From positions 1-35,239 of the forward strand of contig JAFWKC010000139.1 in NCBI GenBank assembly GCA_017514345.1: a stretch of 35,239 bases of DNA, read 5' to 3'. The notes below the pieces were generated by a model. It did no database searches, had not been told where the DNA came from, and saw only the letters and a program-made list of their open reading frames with translations. Both the position numbers and the translations under genes were made by a program. Source of the stretch: Eubacterium sp. (lineage in GTDB: Bacteria > Bacillota > Clostridia > Oscillospirales > Acutalibacteraceae). Below are positions 1 through 7,624 of the stretch, piece after piece; within the stretch, counting starts at the first letter, position 1, and every line of letters begins with the position of its first letter.

Positions 1-40
1 GTAGCTGCAAACAACTACTTTGCATAAGGAGGAAAACACG

Positions 41-187
41 ATGAAAAAATTTGAGTACAAAGAACCCGAATTCAAAGTTGTGATTACCTCCGCAGAGGAC
101 GTTCTCACAGCTTCCAACCCTGACACATACCACTACAGCGGTTTTGAGTCAACAATGGAATCCTTAGGTCCAGTTGTTACCCTTTAA
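41..187 (+). CDS. 48-residue small peptide of unknown function
   Basis: A short gene with a strong ribosome binding site (AAGGAGG about 8 nt before the ATG) and its own intrinsic terminator 12 nt after the stop, so it is probably really expressed. The peptide is soluble-looking and acidic, with no membrane segment and no cysteine. It begins MKKFEYKEPEFKVV and contains an SAEDVLTAS segment. This resembles, from memory, small Clostridia peptides with a K-x-PE-x-x-VV lead and an ED-(V/I)-(L/I)-T-x-S core, some of which are suspected peptide-maturation substrates. I cannot assign a function. The window begins 40 bases upstream, so any partner genes on that side are not visible. It could also be the last gene of a tandem peptide cluster. 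Confidence 0.65.
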   Translation: MKKFEYKEPEFKVVITSAEDVLTASNPDTYHYSGFESTMESLGPVVTL

Positions 188-198
188 TTAACACAACG

Positions 199-230
199 AC
201 TGCCCTGCAGAAATGCGGGGCAGTTTTTTT
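199..230 (+). terminator. Intrinsic terminator of the small peptide gene
   Basis: A 10-bp stem (ACTGCCCTGC pairing with GCGGGGCAGT, one G-U pair) with a 6-nt loop is followed directly by seven T residues. Confidence 0.93.
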
Positions 231-293
231 GCGGCTGAGGGTAATACATATAATAAAGCTGTATGATTGAATGAATTGCCTGCGGCATAAAAA

Positions 294-431
294 CCGAACT
301 CCGAATTATATGCGGGCTGATAATATCAGCCCCTACAAATATCACCGCAACGTCCGTGTAGGGGCGGATACCATCCGCCCGTTATAATTGTCCGAACGAA
401 GTGAGTAACCAATAATTCCGTATTCCGCATT
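294..431. repeat. Heptad-armed palindromic repeat element (copy E)
   Basis: The left arm is two degenerate 7-mers (CCGAACT, CCGAATT at 294-307). The right arm holds ATTCCGT and ATTCCGC at about 415-428 and is an imperfect inverted copy of the left (12 of 16 matches). Inside are two palindromes of identical design: GGGCTGAT-AAT-ATCAGCCC (314-332) and GGGCGGAT-ACC-ATCCGCCC (362-380), 8-bp arms around 3-nt loops. CCCCTACA (330-337) and TGTAGGGG (357-364) pair between them, so the centre can fold into a branched structure. The right arm abuts the A-run of the next terminator. There is no coding potential. Nothing else is seen in 231-293. Confidence 0.7.
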
Positions 432-466
432 AAAAAAAGCCTTCCCTCGAGGGGAAGACTTTTTTG
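432..466. terminator. Bidirectional terminator after the purF-like gene
   Basis: The stem CTTCCC/GGGAAG is flanked by seven A's on the left and six T's on the right, so it can work for the minus-strand gene ending at 472 and for plus-strand read-through. Confidence 0.85.
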
Positions 467-471
467 TTTTA

Positions 472-1887
472 TTACTCTCTGCCGTCCCAGCAATAGGTGC
501 AGAGCTTGTCCTTTTCTATTCCCACGCTTTCAATCATATCGTCAAGACGGTGATATCGAAGCGAGGTGAATTTAAGCTGCTTGCGTATAGCTTCGAGCAT
601 ATTTGCGTATTTTTCGCTGTCGGGATTGATGTACTCCTGAAGCACCTCGTCGCTCACGTCGCCGCCCTCAAGCTCCCTGATTACACGGCGTGTGATAAGC
701 TCCATTTCGCTCGTTGAGCGCGAGAAGTTGAGATACTTACAGCCGAAGAACAGCGGCGGACACGCAGGACGGATATGTACCTCCTTTGCGCCGCTTGCAA
801 ACAGATACTCCGTCGTTTCGCGAAGCTGAGTTCCGCGCACGATTGAGTCGTCAATCATCAGCAGGCTTTTGCCCTCGATTAAATCCTTAATCGGTATAAG
901 CTTCATCTTTGCGATAAGGTCGCGCTTGCTCTGGATAGTCGGCATAAAGGAACGCGGCCAGGTCGGCGTGTACTTAACGAACGGTCTTGTGTACGGGATT
1001 TTCGATTCGTTTGAATAGCCGATTGCGTGTGCGATACCCGAGTCGGGAACGCCCGCTACAACGTCGGGCTTTATTCCGCTGTCGCGGTCGCGCCTTGCAA
1101 GCGCCTTGCCGCATTCGTAGCGCATTTTTTCGACGCTGATGCCCTCGTACGACGATGACGGATAGCCGTAGTAAATCCACAAAAACGTACAGATTTTCAT
1201 TTTGTCGCCGCCGCTGATGAGCGTTTTTACTCCGTCAGGTGTCATAACGACAACCTCGCCTGGAGCAAGCTCCTTGAGCGGAGAATAGCCGAGGTTAAGG
1301 TATGCGAAGCTCTCGAAGCTCGCGCAGTAGCCGTCCTCCTTCTGTCCGAGAACGACGGGCGTTCTGCCCATTTTGTCCCTTGCGGCATACACGCCCTTCG
1401 GCGTGAGAATAAGCATACTTATTGAGCCGTCAACGGTTTCCTGCACATAGCGGATACCGTCGATGAAGTTATCCTTCTGGTTAATCATAGCGGCGATAAG
1501 CTCCGTCTGGTTAATATCGCCGTTTTGCATCTCGAAGAAATGCGTTTTGTTATTGATTATTTCTTCTACGATTTCGTCGCTGTTGTTCACCTTGCCGACA
1601 GTCGCGATAGCAAACGTGCCGTGGTGCGAACGCACGAGGATAGGCTGCGCTTCAAAGTCGCTGATACAGCCGATACCCATTGAGCCGTGCATATCGTTTG
1701 ACTCCTTGGTGAACTTAGTTCTGAAGGGCGCATTTTCGATGTTGTGAATTGCCTTGTCAAAGCCGTTTTCAGAGTCGTAAACCGCAAGACCTGCACGGCG
1801 TGTGCCGAGGTGCGAATGGTAATCCACACCGAAAAACAAGTCAAATACACAATCCTCTTTTGATACTGCTCCGAAAAATCCTCCCAT
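472..1887 (-). CDS. Amidophosphoribosyltransferase-like protein lacking the catalytic cysteine
   Basis: 471 residues, close to the length of PurF, the first enzyme of purine synthesis, which makes phosphoribosylamine from PRPP and glutamine. The C-terminal phosphoribosyltransferase half is intact, with the PRPP loop MIDDSIVRGTQL near residues 344-355. All four cysteines expected to bind the PurF iron-sulfur cluster are present (Cys233, 383, 463, 466). The N-terminal glutaminase half is degenerate: the protein begins MGGFFGAVS where PurF has MCGxxG, so the nucleophile Cys is Gly, and the HVRYAT and HNGN motifs read GIGCISD and TVGKVNN. The start is secure (AAGGAGG 6 nt upstream). It may use free ammonia, receive ammonia from a partner, or be regulatory. 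It is probably a paralogue of a true PurF elsewhere, which is an inference. Confidence 0.85.
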   Translation of the reverse strand: MGGFFGAVSKEDCVFDLFFGVDYHSHLGTRRAGLAVYDSENGFDKAIHNIENAPFRTKFTKESNDMHGSMGIGCISDFEAQPILVRSHHGTFAIATVGKVNNSDEIVEEIINNKTHFFEMQNGDINQTELIAAMINQKDNFIDGIRYVQETVDGSISMLILTPKGVYAARDKMGRTPVVLGQKEDGYCASFESFAYLNLGYSPLKELAPGEVVVMTPDGVKTLISGGDKMKICTFLWIYYGYPSSSYEGISVEKMRYECGKALARRDRDSGIKPDVVAGVPDSGIAHAIGYSNESKIPYTRPFVKYTPTWPRSFMPTIQSKRDLIAKMKLIPIKDLIEGKSLLMIDDSIVRGTQLRETTEYLFASGAKEVHIRPACPPLFFGCKYLNFSRSTSEMELITRRVIRELEGGDVSDEVLQEYINPDSEKYANMLEAIRKQLKFTSLRYHRLDDMIESVGIEKDKLCTYCWDGRE

Positions 1888-1903
1888 AAGTGCCTCCTTG
1901 GTA

Positions 1904-1953
1904 ATGCTTCAGGCTTCACACCTCAAGCCGTATGTTACTCGCTTAGCTCGAAC
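1904..1953. repeat. Degenerate heptad-repeat fragment in the purF-like leader (copy D)
   Basis: Contains two 7-mers (GCTTCAG, GCTTCAC) and, at 1934-1953, a 20-nt motif that matches 390-409 of copy E in 16 of 20 positions but in inverted orientation. In the minus-strand mRNA it forms a short GGCTT/AAGCC hairpin about 20 nt before the ribosome binding site. Confidence 0.4.
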
Positions 1954-1960
1954 AATAATT

Positions 1961-1969
1961 ATTATAACA
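1961..1969 (-). promoter_or_regulatory. Putative extended -10 promoter of the purF-like gene
   Basis: TGTTATAAT on the minus strand is a perfect -10 box with the TG extension. No good -35 box lies 17 nt further upstream. The leader to the start codon would be about 65 nt. Confidence 0.5.
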
Positions 1970-2003
1970 AATGAAAAAGTAAAATTAAATAGTAAATTAC
2001 AAC

Positions 2004-2034
2004 AAAAAAGGCGCACATAAAGTGCGTCTTTTTG
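2004..2034 (-). terminator. Terminator of the hrcA-grpE-dnaK-dnaJ operon
   Basis: A GCGCAC/GTGCGT stem with loop ATAAA is followed by a T-run on the minus strand, directly after the dnaJ stop codon. T-rich sequence also flanks the other side. Confidence 0.85.
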
Positions 2035-3183
2035 TTATTTGAACTTATCAAAAAAGCCTTTTTTGCCTGGGTTTTTAGGCGGCTTGTAGGTTTTGTCAAA
2101 TTCCTTCAGGAGATTTGCCTGCTCCGCCGACACGTTTGTCGGAATATCAACGACAACGGTGACGAACATATCGCCCTTGCCTACGCCGTTAAGGCGCTGA
2201 ACGCCCTTGCCCTTGAGCTTGAACACCTCGCCTGGCTGAGTGCCTGCGGGCATATTGTACTTGACGTCGCCCTCGAGAGTCGGAACGCGAAGCTCTGCGC
2301 CGAGAGTCGCTTCGACGATGCTGACGTGCTTTTTGTAATGCAAATCGTAGCCGTCACGCTCAAAATCCTTGTGAGCGCGCACGTTTACAACGACCTTCAA
2401 ATCGCCTGCAGGTCCGCCGTTTACGCCGCTGTCGCCGAAGCCGCGAAGATTAACAACCTGACGGTTATCAATGCCCGCGGGTATGTCAACGTCAACCTTC
2501 GTACGCTTTCTGACCTTGCCCTTGCCCTGACATTTCGGGCACGGGTTGTCGATGATTTTGCCCTTGCCGCCGCAACGCGAGCAGGTCGTCTGGGTATTAA
2601 TCGTACCGAGAATTGAACGCTGCTGAACGTTGATAAAGCCTCTGCCCTGACAGTCGGGACACGTTGTCGGCGAGCTGCCCTCAGCCGCGCCCGTGCCGTG
2701 ACATTGTGAACAGTCCTCAACGCGCGATACGTCAACCGACTTTTTGCAGCCCTTTGCCGCTTCCTCAAACGTAATCGTAACGGCAGACTGAATGTCCCTG
2801 CCCCTGCGAGGTGCGTTTGGATTACGCGCACCGCCGCCGAAGCCGCCGCCACCGAAAAACGACGAGAAGATGTCACCGAGGTCAATGTCGCCCTCGAACC
2901 CGCCGAAGCCGCCGCCAAAGCCGCCCGCGCCCTGTCCTGCGCCGAAGTTAGGGTCTACGCCCGCAAAGCCGAACTGGTCGTAACGCGCCTTCTTCTGTGG
3001 GTCGGAAAGCACCTCGTACGCTTCGTTACACTCCTTGAACTTAGCCTCCGCCTCTGCGTCGTCGGGGTTGAGGTCGGGGTGGTATTTCTTGGCAGTTTTT
3101 CTGTATGCTTTTTTAATTTCATCGTCTGAAGCACCCTTGCTTACGCCGAGCACTTCATAGTAATCTCTCTTGTTCTCAGGCAT
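2035..3183 (-). CDS. dnaJ: Chaperone protein DnaJ (Hsp40)
   Basis: 382-residue co-chaperone that delivers unfolded proteins to DnaK and stimulates its ATPase. It has the full type I layout: a J domain with the HPD motif at residues 35-37, a Gly/Phe-rich linker (about 75-130), four CxxCxGxG zinc-binding repeats ([32 protein letters not shown]), then the substrate-binding C-terminal domain. The start is [14 protein letters not shown], behind a GGAGGG site. A longer frame reaching to 3273 would be translated from the repeat element upstream and was not used. It is the last gene of the heat-shock operon and is separated from dnaK by that repeat. Confidence 0.98.
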   Translation of the reverse strand: MPENKRDYYEVLGVSKGASDDEIKKAYRKTAKKYHPDLNPDDAEAEAKFKECNEAYEVLSDPQKKARYDQFGFAGVDPNFGAGQGAGGFGGGFGGFEGDIDLGDIFSSFFGGGGFGGGARNPNAPRRGRDIQSAVTITFEEAAKGCKKSVDVSRVEDCSQCHGTGAAEGSSPTTCPDCQGRGFINVQQRSILGTINTQTTCSRCGGKGKIIDNPCPKCQGKGKVRKRTKVDVDIPAGIDNRQVVNLRGFGDSGVNGGPAGDLKVVVNVRAHKDFERDGYDLHYKKHVSIVEATLGAELRVPTLEGDVKYNMPAGTQPGEVFKLKGKGVQRLNGVGKGDMFVTVVVDIPTNVSAEQANLLKEFDKTYKPPKNPGKKGFFDKFK

Positions 3184-3200
3184 ATTTGCCCTCCATTTTA

Positions 3201-3374
3201 TGTAGAATTGAGAATGTAGAATGTAGAATTTCGGGTGATTCCCCTGTGAGGGGAAATGTCCGCCTGCGGACAAAAGGGTGAGGCGCTCGCTCCAAGAGGG
3301 CTATGCCCTCACCCATTATTATCTGGTGCGGCTGTGCCGCCCTTAATTCTCAATTCTCAACTCTCAATTCTCCA
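3201..3374. repeat. Heptad-armed palindromic repeat element (copy A) between dnaK and dnaJ
   Basis: A 174-bp element with 30-bp imperfect terminal inverted repeats (3201-3230 and 3345-3374, 24 of 30 positions matching), each made of 7-bp units such as AGAATTG and AGAGTTG. The interior is packed with hairpins: CCCCT-GTG-AGGGG (3241-3253), TGTCCG/CGGACA (3257-3272), GAGGGC-TAT-GCCCTC (about 3297-3311) nested in GGGTGAG/CTCACCC, and GCGGC-TGT-GCCGC (about 3328-3340). It starts 3 bases after the dnaK stop codon and ends 17 bases before dnaJ, so it is transcribed inside the operon. No transposase is present; it could be a MITE-like, non-autonomous repeat. Confidence 0.75.
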
Positions 3375-3377
3375 TTT

Positions 3378-5207
3378 TTAGTTCTCGTCTACCTCTGTAT
3401 AATCGGTATAGCCTTCGTCTGGCTGTGCGCCTGCGCCCTGCGTCGGGTCGCCCTGTGGTGCGCCCTGCGCTGCCTGAGCCTGCTGATAAAGCTTCTGTGA
3501 AACCTCGTAGAACTTGTTTGTCAAATCCTCCTGAGCAGACTTGATAGCCTCGTTGTTGTCGCCCTTGAGCGCTTCCTTGAGTGCGCCGAGCTTTGTTTCG
3601 AGTGCTGATTTGTCGTCTGCTGAGAACTTGTCGCCGTCCTCGGACAGCATCTTTTCGGTCTGGTATACCATCTGGTCGGCGTTGTTGCGAAGGTCAACAG
3701 CCTCTCTCTTCTTCTTGTCCTCTTCTGCAAACTGCTCAGCCTCGCGGACAGCCTTGTCAATATCCTCTTTGCTCATATTTGATGAAGCGGTGATGCTGAT
3801 TTGCTGTTCCTTACCCGTGCCTAAATCCTTTGCAGAAACGTGAACGATACCGTTTGCGTCAATATCAAAGGTAACCTCAATCTCCGGCACACCACGTCTT
3901 GCAGGAAGAATTCCGTCAAGGTGGAACATACCGAGCGTCTTGTTATCCTTTGCAAATTCTCTTTCGCCCTGAAGAACGTGAACCTCAACTGAGGTCTGGT
4001 TGTCGGCTGCCGTAGAGAAAATCTGTGACTTCTTGGTAGGAATTGTTGTATTTCTTTCGATAATAACGGTGTTTACGCCGCCCATTGTTTCGATACCGAG
4101 TGACAGCGGAGTAACGTCGAGTAGAAGAAGTCCCTTAACGTCGCCGCCGAGAACGCCGCCCTGAAGCGCTGCGCCCATAGCAACACACTCGTCGGGGTTA
4201 ATGCCCTTAAACGGCTCCTTGTGCGAAAAGCCCTTGATTGCGTCCTGAACTGCAGGAATACGCGTTGAGCCGCCGACAAGAAGAATCTTGTCAATTTCGT
4301 TCATCGAAAGTCCAGAGTCAGCCATAGCCTGACGAACTGGACCCATTGTAGCTTCAACAAGGTCAGCTGTCATTTCGTTGAACTTTGCTCTTGTAAGGGT
4401 GGTTTCAAGGTGCTTTGGACCTGTTGCGTCAGCAGTAATGAACGGAAGCGAAATCTGAGCTGTTGTCATACCCGAAAGGTCAATCTTTGCCTTTTCGGCA
4501 GCTTCCTTGATACGCTGCATAGCCATCTTGTCAGTAGAAAGGTCAATGCCGTTCTGAGCCTTGAACTCAGCTACGAGCCAGTCCATAATCTTCTGGTCAA
4601 AGTCGTCGCCGCCAAGACGGTTGTTACCTGCCGTTGCAAGTACCTCCTGAACGCCGTCGCCCATTTCGATAATCGAAACGTCGAAGGTACCGCCGCCGAG
4701 GTCATAAACCATAACCTTCTGGTCGTCCTCCTTGTCGATACCGAAGGCAAGCGCCGCTGCAGTAGGCTCGTTAATAATTCTCTTTACGTCAAGACCTGCA
4801 ATTTTGCCTGCGTCCTTTGTTGCCTGACGCTGTGAGTCGGTGAAGTATGCAGGAACGGTGATAACTGCTTCCGTTACCGTTTCGCCGAGATAAGCCTCTG
4901 CGTCGCTCTTAAGCTTCTGAAGGATAATTGAGCTGATTTCCTGCGGTGTGAAATCCTTGCCGTCAATATTTACCTTGTAATCAGAGCCCATATGACGCTT
5001 GATTGATGAAATAGTTTTGTCGGGGTTTGTGATAGCCTGACGCTTTGCAACTGCGCCGACCATTCTTTCGCCGTCCTTTGAAAATGCAACAACCGACGGT
5101 GTAGTTCTTGCTCCCTCTGCGTTTGCAATAACAACAGGCTCGCCGCCTTCGATTACTGCAACACAGCTGTTTGTTGTACCTAAGTCAATACCAATAATCT
5201 TTCCCAT
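3378..5207 (-). CDS. dnaK: Chaperone protein DnaK (Hsp70)
   Basis: 609-residue ATP-dependent chaperone that binds exposed hydrophobic peptides in the cytoplasm, cycling with DnaJ and GrpE. The N-terminal actin-like ATPase shows [13 protein letters not shown], the phosphate motif [13 protein letters not shown] and the adenosine motif [12 protein letters not shown]. The linker [15 protein letters not shown] leads into the substrate-binding domain and helical lid, and the C-terminus is a Gln/Ala/Gly-rich tail ending DYTEVDEN. The length is normal for the Gram-positive form. AAGGAG lies 9 nt before the ATG. It is the third gene of the CIRCE-regulated operon, 46 nt after grpE. Confidence 0.99.
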   Translation of the reverse strand: MGKIIGIDLGTTNSCVAVIEGGEPVVIANAEGARTTPSVVAFSKDGERMVGAVAKRQAITNPDKTISSIKRHMGSDYKVNIDGKDFTPQEISSIILQKLKSDAEAYLGETVTEAVITVPAYFTDSQRQATKDAGKIAGLDVKRIINEPTAAALAFGIDKEDDQKVMVYDLGGGTFDVSIIEMGDGVQEVLATAGNNRLGGDDFDQKIMDWLVAEFKAQNGIDLSTDKMAMQRIKEAAEKAKIDLSGMTTAQISLPFITADATGPKHLETTLTRAKFNEMTADLVEATMGPVRQAMADSGLSMNEIDKILLVGGSTRIPAVQDAIKGFSHKEPFKGINPDECVAMGAALQGGVLGGDVKGLLLLDVTPLSLGIETMGGVNTVIIERNTTIPTKKSQIFSTAADNQTSVEVHVLQGEREFAKDNKTLGMFHLDGILPARRGVPEIEVTFDIDANGIVHVSAKDLGTGKEQQISITASSNMSKEDIDKAVREAEQFAEEDKKKREAVDLRNNADQMVYQTEKMLSEDGDKFSADDKSALETKLGALKEALKGDNNEAIKSAQEDLTNKFYEVSQKLYQQAQAAQGAPQGDPTQGAGAQPDEGYTDYTEVDEN

Positions 5208-5253
5208 AATATTTATCTCCTTGTAATTGTTTTATGATAATTCGGAATCCGAA

Positions 5254-5769
5254 TCAGTTTGCTGTTTTTACCATTGCGGCTCTGATTACTCTGTCGCCGA
5301 TTTTGTATCCCTTCTGGAATACCTCGCACACGACGTTTTCACCGAGCTCGTCATCTTCAATATGCATTACTGCGTTGTGGATGTTCGGGTCAAAGGCGTC
5401 TCCGCTTTCGCCGTACTGCTCGATACCGAGCTTTTCGAGCGCCGCCATAAAGCCGTCCATCGTCATCTGTACGCCCTGCCTGAGTGCGTCGTAGTCGCTG
5501 CCCTCGCCGCTGAGCGCACGCTCAAGGTTGTCAATAACGGGAAGTATTTCCGCTATTACGTTACCCTTTGCGTTTGAGTATGTCTGCTCCTTTTCCTTTG
5601 CGCTTCGCGCTCTGTAATTTGCGTATTCGGCTGCAGTTCTCAGGAGCTGTTCCTTTGTGTCCTTGAGCTCGTCCTCTATCGTCGGCTCCTTAGCTTCTTC
5701 CTCTGCTTTCTGAGCCTCCTCGACAACCTCCTCTTCTTTTATTTCTTCGGGCTTTTCTTTTTTACTCAT
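5254..5769 (-). CDS. grpE: Nucleotide exchange factor GrpE
   Basis: 171 residues. It releases ADP from DnaK and acts as a thermosensor of the chaperone cycle. The N-terminal 50 residues are a highly charged Glu/Lys tail, followed by a long coiled-coil helix (about 30-90, with the LLRTAAEYANYRARSAKE core) and the C-terminal beta domain with the family signature around GDAFDPNIHNAVMH and VVCEVFQKGYKIGDRVIRAAMVKTAN. The start codon overlaps the end of hrcA by 8 bases, which suggests translational coupling. AAGGAGGG lies 11 nt upstream. Confidence 0.98.
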   Translation of the reverse strand: MSKKEKPEEIKEEEVVEEAQKAEEEAKEPTIEDELKDTKEQLLRTAAEYANYRARSAKEKEQTYSNAKGNVIAEILPVIDNLERALSGEGSDYDALRQGVQMTMDGFMAALEKLGIEQYGESGDAFDPNIHNAVMHIEDDELGENVVCEVFQKGYKIGDRVIRAAMVKTAN

Positions 5770-6799
5770 ATTTTATTCCACCCTCCTTTAGATAATTTCT
5801 GACTAATTTTATTATATAATCAACTCTCGGAAGAATTGTTCTGTAATCAACTCTGAGCGAGCCGATTATTCCGAGCGTTGCGATTTGCGAATTGTTGTAA
5901 TCAAAACGCGCTATTGCCATCGCCGTGTTTTTTAGCTCATAAACTGGGTTTTCGTCGCCGAGCATAAGCGTCTGTTTGATATTCGCCTTTGCAAAACGCG
6001 TCAGCAGGTTTTCGAGCTTTTCCTTGCCTGCAAGAAGCATCAGCAGATTGTACACGCTGCTTCCAAGCTCCGTTTGTGAGAGAAGCTTTGTTTCGCCCGT
6101 CACCATAAGCGAGCCGTCAGCCGCCTCCCTGCAAAGTGAGCACAGCGAGGACAGAAGCGGTAGCATATCAAATACCCTGAGTCCGAGCGCGGGCGCCGCA
6201 GACTGGATAAACGAAAGGTCGATTTCGTCAAGCGGCGTGCCGACAAAGTATTCGTGCGTAAAGCTGTAAAACAGCTTTTTCAGCTCGTCGTCAAACGGAC
6301 AGCTGAGCGTTACCACCGAGGATTTTATCTTTCCGCCGAGTGTGAGCATAACAAGCATAACCTTGCTGTTGCCAGCAGGTATCAGCTCAACGCCCTGCAC
6401 GCAGTCAAGCGAATCCTTAACCGTGCTGTAAAACGCCGCGCAGCCCGTAAGCTCGCTGAGCAGCTTTGCCGCGTCGGCAAGGAGCCTTTCGGGGTCAGAG
6501 GCGTTAGTCGAAAGCGCTTCGGCTATGCGCTGCTTTTCGTAATCGGTAAGGCGTTCGGCGTCCATAAGGTTGTCGACGTAGTACCTGTATGCCGCCTTGC
6601 TCGGAACTCTGCCGCCGCTCGTGTGGCGCTGTTCAAGGTAGCCCATCGTGCTGAGAAGCGCCATTTCGTTACGGATTGTCGCCGAGCTTATGGAATAAGG
6701 GAGCATTTCGCAAAGTGATTTTGAGCCGAGCGGCTCGCCCGTTTTGATGTAATAATCAATAATCAAGCTGAGAATGGCTGCTCTTCTCTCGCCAATCAT
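5762..6799 (-). CDS. hrcA: Heat-inducible transcription repressor HrcA
   Basis: 345-residue repressor of class I heat-shock genes. It binds the CIRCE operator and is folded and kept active by GroEL. The N-terminal winged-helix domain is clear (MIGERRAAILSLIIDYYIK, then GSKSLCEMLPYSISSATIRNEMALLSTMGYLEQRHTSGGRVPS in the DNA-binding region), followed by the GAF-like HrcA domain that ends in the typical ILPRVDYIIKLVRNYL. A GGGAGG site precedes the ATG. It is the first gene of the operon, and the CIRCE at 6828-6854 sits in its own leader, so it represses itself along with grpE, dnaK and dnaJ. Confidence 0.98.
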   Translation of the reverse strand: MIGERRAAILSLIIDYYIKTGEPLGSKSLCEMLPYSISSATIRNEMALLSTMGYLEQRHTSGGRVPSKAAYRYYVDNLMDAERLTDYEKQRIAEALSTNASDPERLLADAAKLLSELTGCAAFYSTVKDSLDCVQGVELIPAGNSKVMLVMLTLGGKIKSSVVTLSCPFDDELKKLFYSFTHEYFVGTPLDEIDLSFIQSAAPALGLRVFDMLPLLSSLCSLCREAADGSLMVTGETKLLSQTELGSSVYNLLMLLAGKEKLENLLTRFAKANIKQTLMLGDENPVYELKNTAMAIARFDYNNSQIATLGIIGSLRVDYRTILPRVDYIIKLVRNYLKEGGIKYE

Positions 6800-6827
6800 T
6801 TTTACGCCTCCCTCTTCTCTTTCTCGA

Positions 6828-6854
6828 TTAGCACTCTTGACGTGCGAGTGCTAA
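6828..6854. promoter_or_regulatory. CIRCE operator (HrcA binding site)
   Basis: An exact match to the consensus TTAGCACTC-N9-GAGTGCTAA, 29 bp upstream of the hrcA start and just downstream of its promoter. Confidence 0.98.
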
Positions 6855-6864
6855 CTCTATATGT

Positions 6865-6893
6865 ATATTATATCCAAAATTCCCATTTGTCAA
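6865..6893 (-). promoter_or_regulatory. Sigma-A promoter of the hrcA operon
   Basis: On the minus strand a TTGACA box (6888-6893) lies 15-17 nt from a TATAATAT stretch (6865-6872). The expected start falls at the upstream edge of CIRCE, which suits repression by bound HrcA. Confidence 0.8.
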
Positions 6894-6920
6894 CACTTTT
6901 TTGAAAAAACATTCAAATTA

Positions 6921-6946
6921 TTAGCACTCTTTTACGAATGTGCTAA
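6921..6946. promoter_or_regulatory. Imperfect second CIRCE-like inverted repeat
   Basis: TTAGCACTC is followed by ATGTGCTAA with an 8-nt spacer. The left half-site is perfect, the right half matches 7 of 9 and the spacer is one base short. It lies upstream of the hrcA -35 box, on the side facing the divergent gene at 7047. Confidence 0.55.
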
Positions 6947-6983
6947 CAAAAATGCAAGTTTTTATTAATTTTTTCGCCGCCGT

Positions 6984-7012
6984 TTGACACAAAGCGAAAG
7001 TTGATGTAGTAT
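6984..7012 (+). promoter_or_regulatory. Putative promoter of the zinc-ribbon/TM2 gene
   Basis: TTGACA (6984-6989) and TAGTAT (7007-7012) are 17 nt apart. A perfect TATAAT lies a little further on (7013-7018) but at an unsuitable 23-nt spacing, so the exact -10 box is uncertain. Confidence 0.5.
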
Positions 7013-7046
7013 TATAATGTAATTATTATTTAAGGAGATGTATATT

Positions 7047-7619
7047 ATGAATTGTCCAAATTGCGGAAGAGAGCTTGCAGAAGGCGAAATCTGCAACTGC
7101 ATCCCACAGGCAAACGAGGTGCCGTCAGCACCAGAAACAGCACCAGTTATGAACGAGCAGCCGCCCGTTCAGCCACAGCCAGAGGTGTCGCCCGTATCGG
7201 CTCCCGTTCAGAACACATACTACACGCCGCCCGTGGCTCCTGTTATGCAGCAAAATCAGCCGCAGCAGCCGTACTTCACGCCGCAGCAGCCAGTAGCAAC
7301 TGAAATCCCAGCGAGAACAGATTATCCCGAGGGATACAAAATAAAGAAAAAGCACGTTGCAGTTACGCTTGCAGTTACGGTAGGTATGTTCGGTATCCAC
7401 AACTACTATCTCGGCAACAACTCGAAGGCGCTTGCTCAGCTGCTCGTTTGCCTGCTCGGCTCGCTCGTTTTCGGACTCGGCGCAATAGTTGCTTACGTCT
7501 GGGCTACCGTTGAAGCAGTTCTCATCTTTGCTGAAAAGAACGACAAGGACGGAAACGGATACAAAATTATGACCTTTGAGGAGTCACTTGCAAGAGAGAT
7601 TAACAAATCGAAGGAATAA
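7047..7619 (+). CDS. Zinc-ribbon, proline-rich, TM2-domain membrane protein
   Basis: 190 residues in three parts. The N-terminus is a zinc ribbon (MNCPNCGRELAEGEICNC, four cysteines in 18 residues). A Pro/Gln/Val-rich low-complexity linker of about 70 residues follows. The C-terminus is a TM2 domain with two membrane helices around GMFGIHNYYLGNNSKALAQ and LLVCLLGSLVFGLGAIVAYVW. TM2 proteins are widespread but their function in bacteria is unknown. The start chosen is the second ATG, because the first (7038) overlaps the AAGGAG ribosome binding site. It is transcribed away from the heat-shock operon and ends in its own terminator. The CIRCE-like site upstream raises the possibility of stress control. 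Confidence 0.85.
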   Translation: MNCPNCGRELAEGEICNCIPQANEVPSAPETAPVMNEQPPVQPQPEVSPVSAPVQNTYYTPPVAPVMQQNQPQQPYFTPQQPVATEIPARTDYPEGYKIKKKHVAVTLAVTVGMFGIHNYYLGNNSKALAQLLVCLLGSLVFGLGAIVAYVWATVEAVLIFAEKNDKDGNGYKIMTFEESLAREINKSKE

Positions 7620-7624
7620 CAGTT

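Noticed and set aside
2032..2616. Long plus-strand open frame opposite dnaJ
   Set aside because: A shadow of the dnaJ zinc-finger and C-terminal coding sequence; no ribosome binding site and no recognisable protein.
3184..3273. N-terminal extension of dnaJ to 3273
   Set aside because: The extra 30 residues come from the repeat element; the J domain starts at [13 protein letters not shown], with a good ribosome binding site.
3303..3500. 65-codon open frame starting in the repeat between dnaK and dnaJ
   Set aside because: Composed of repeat-element hairpins and the antisense of the dnaK C-terminus.
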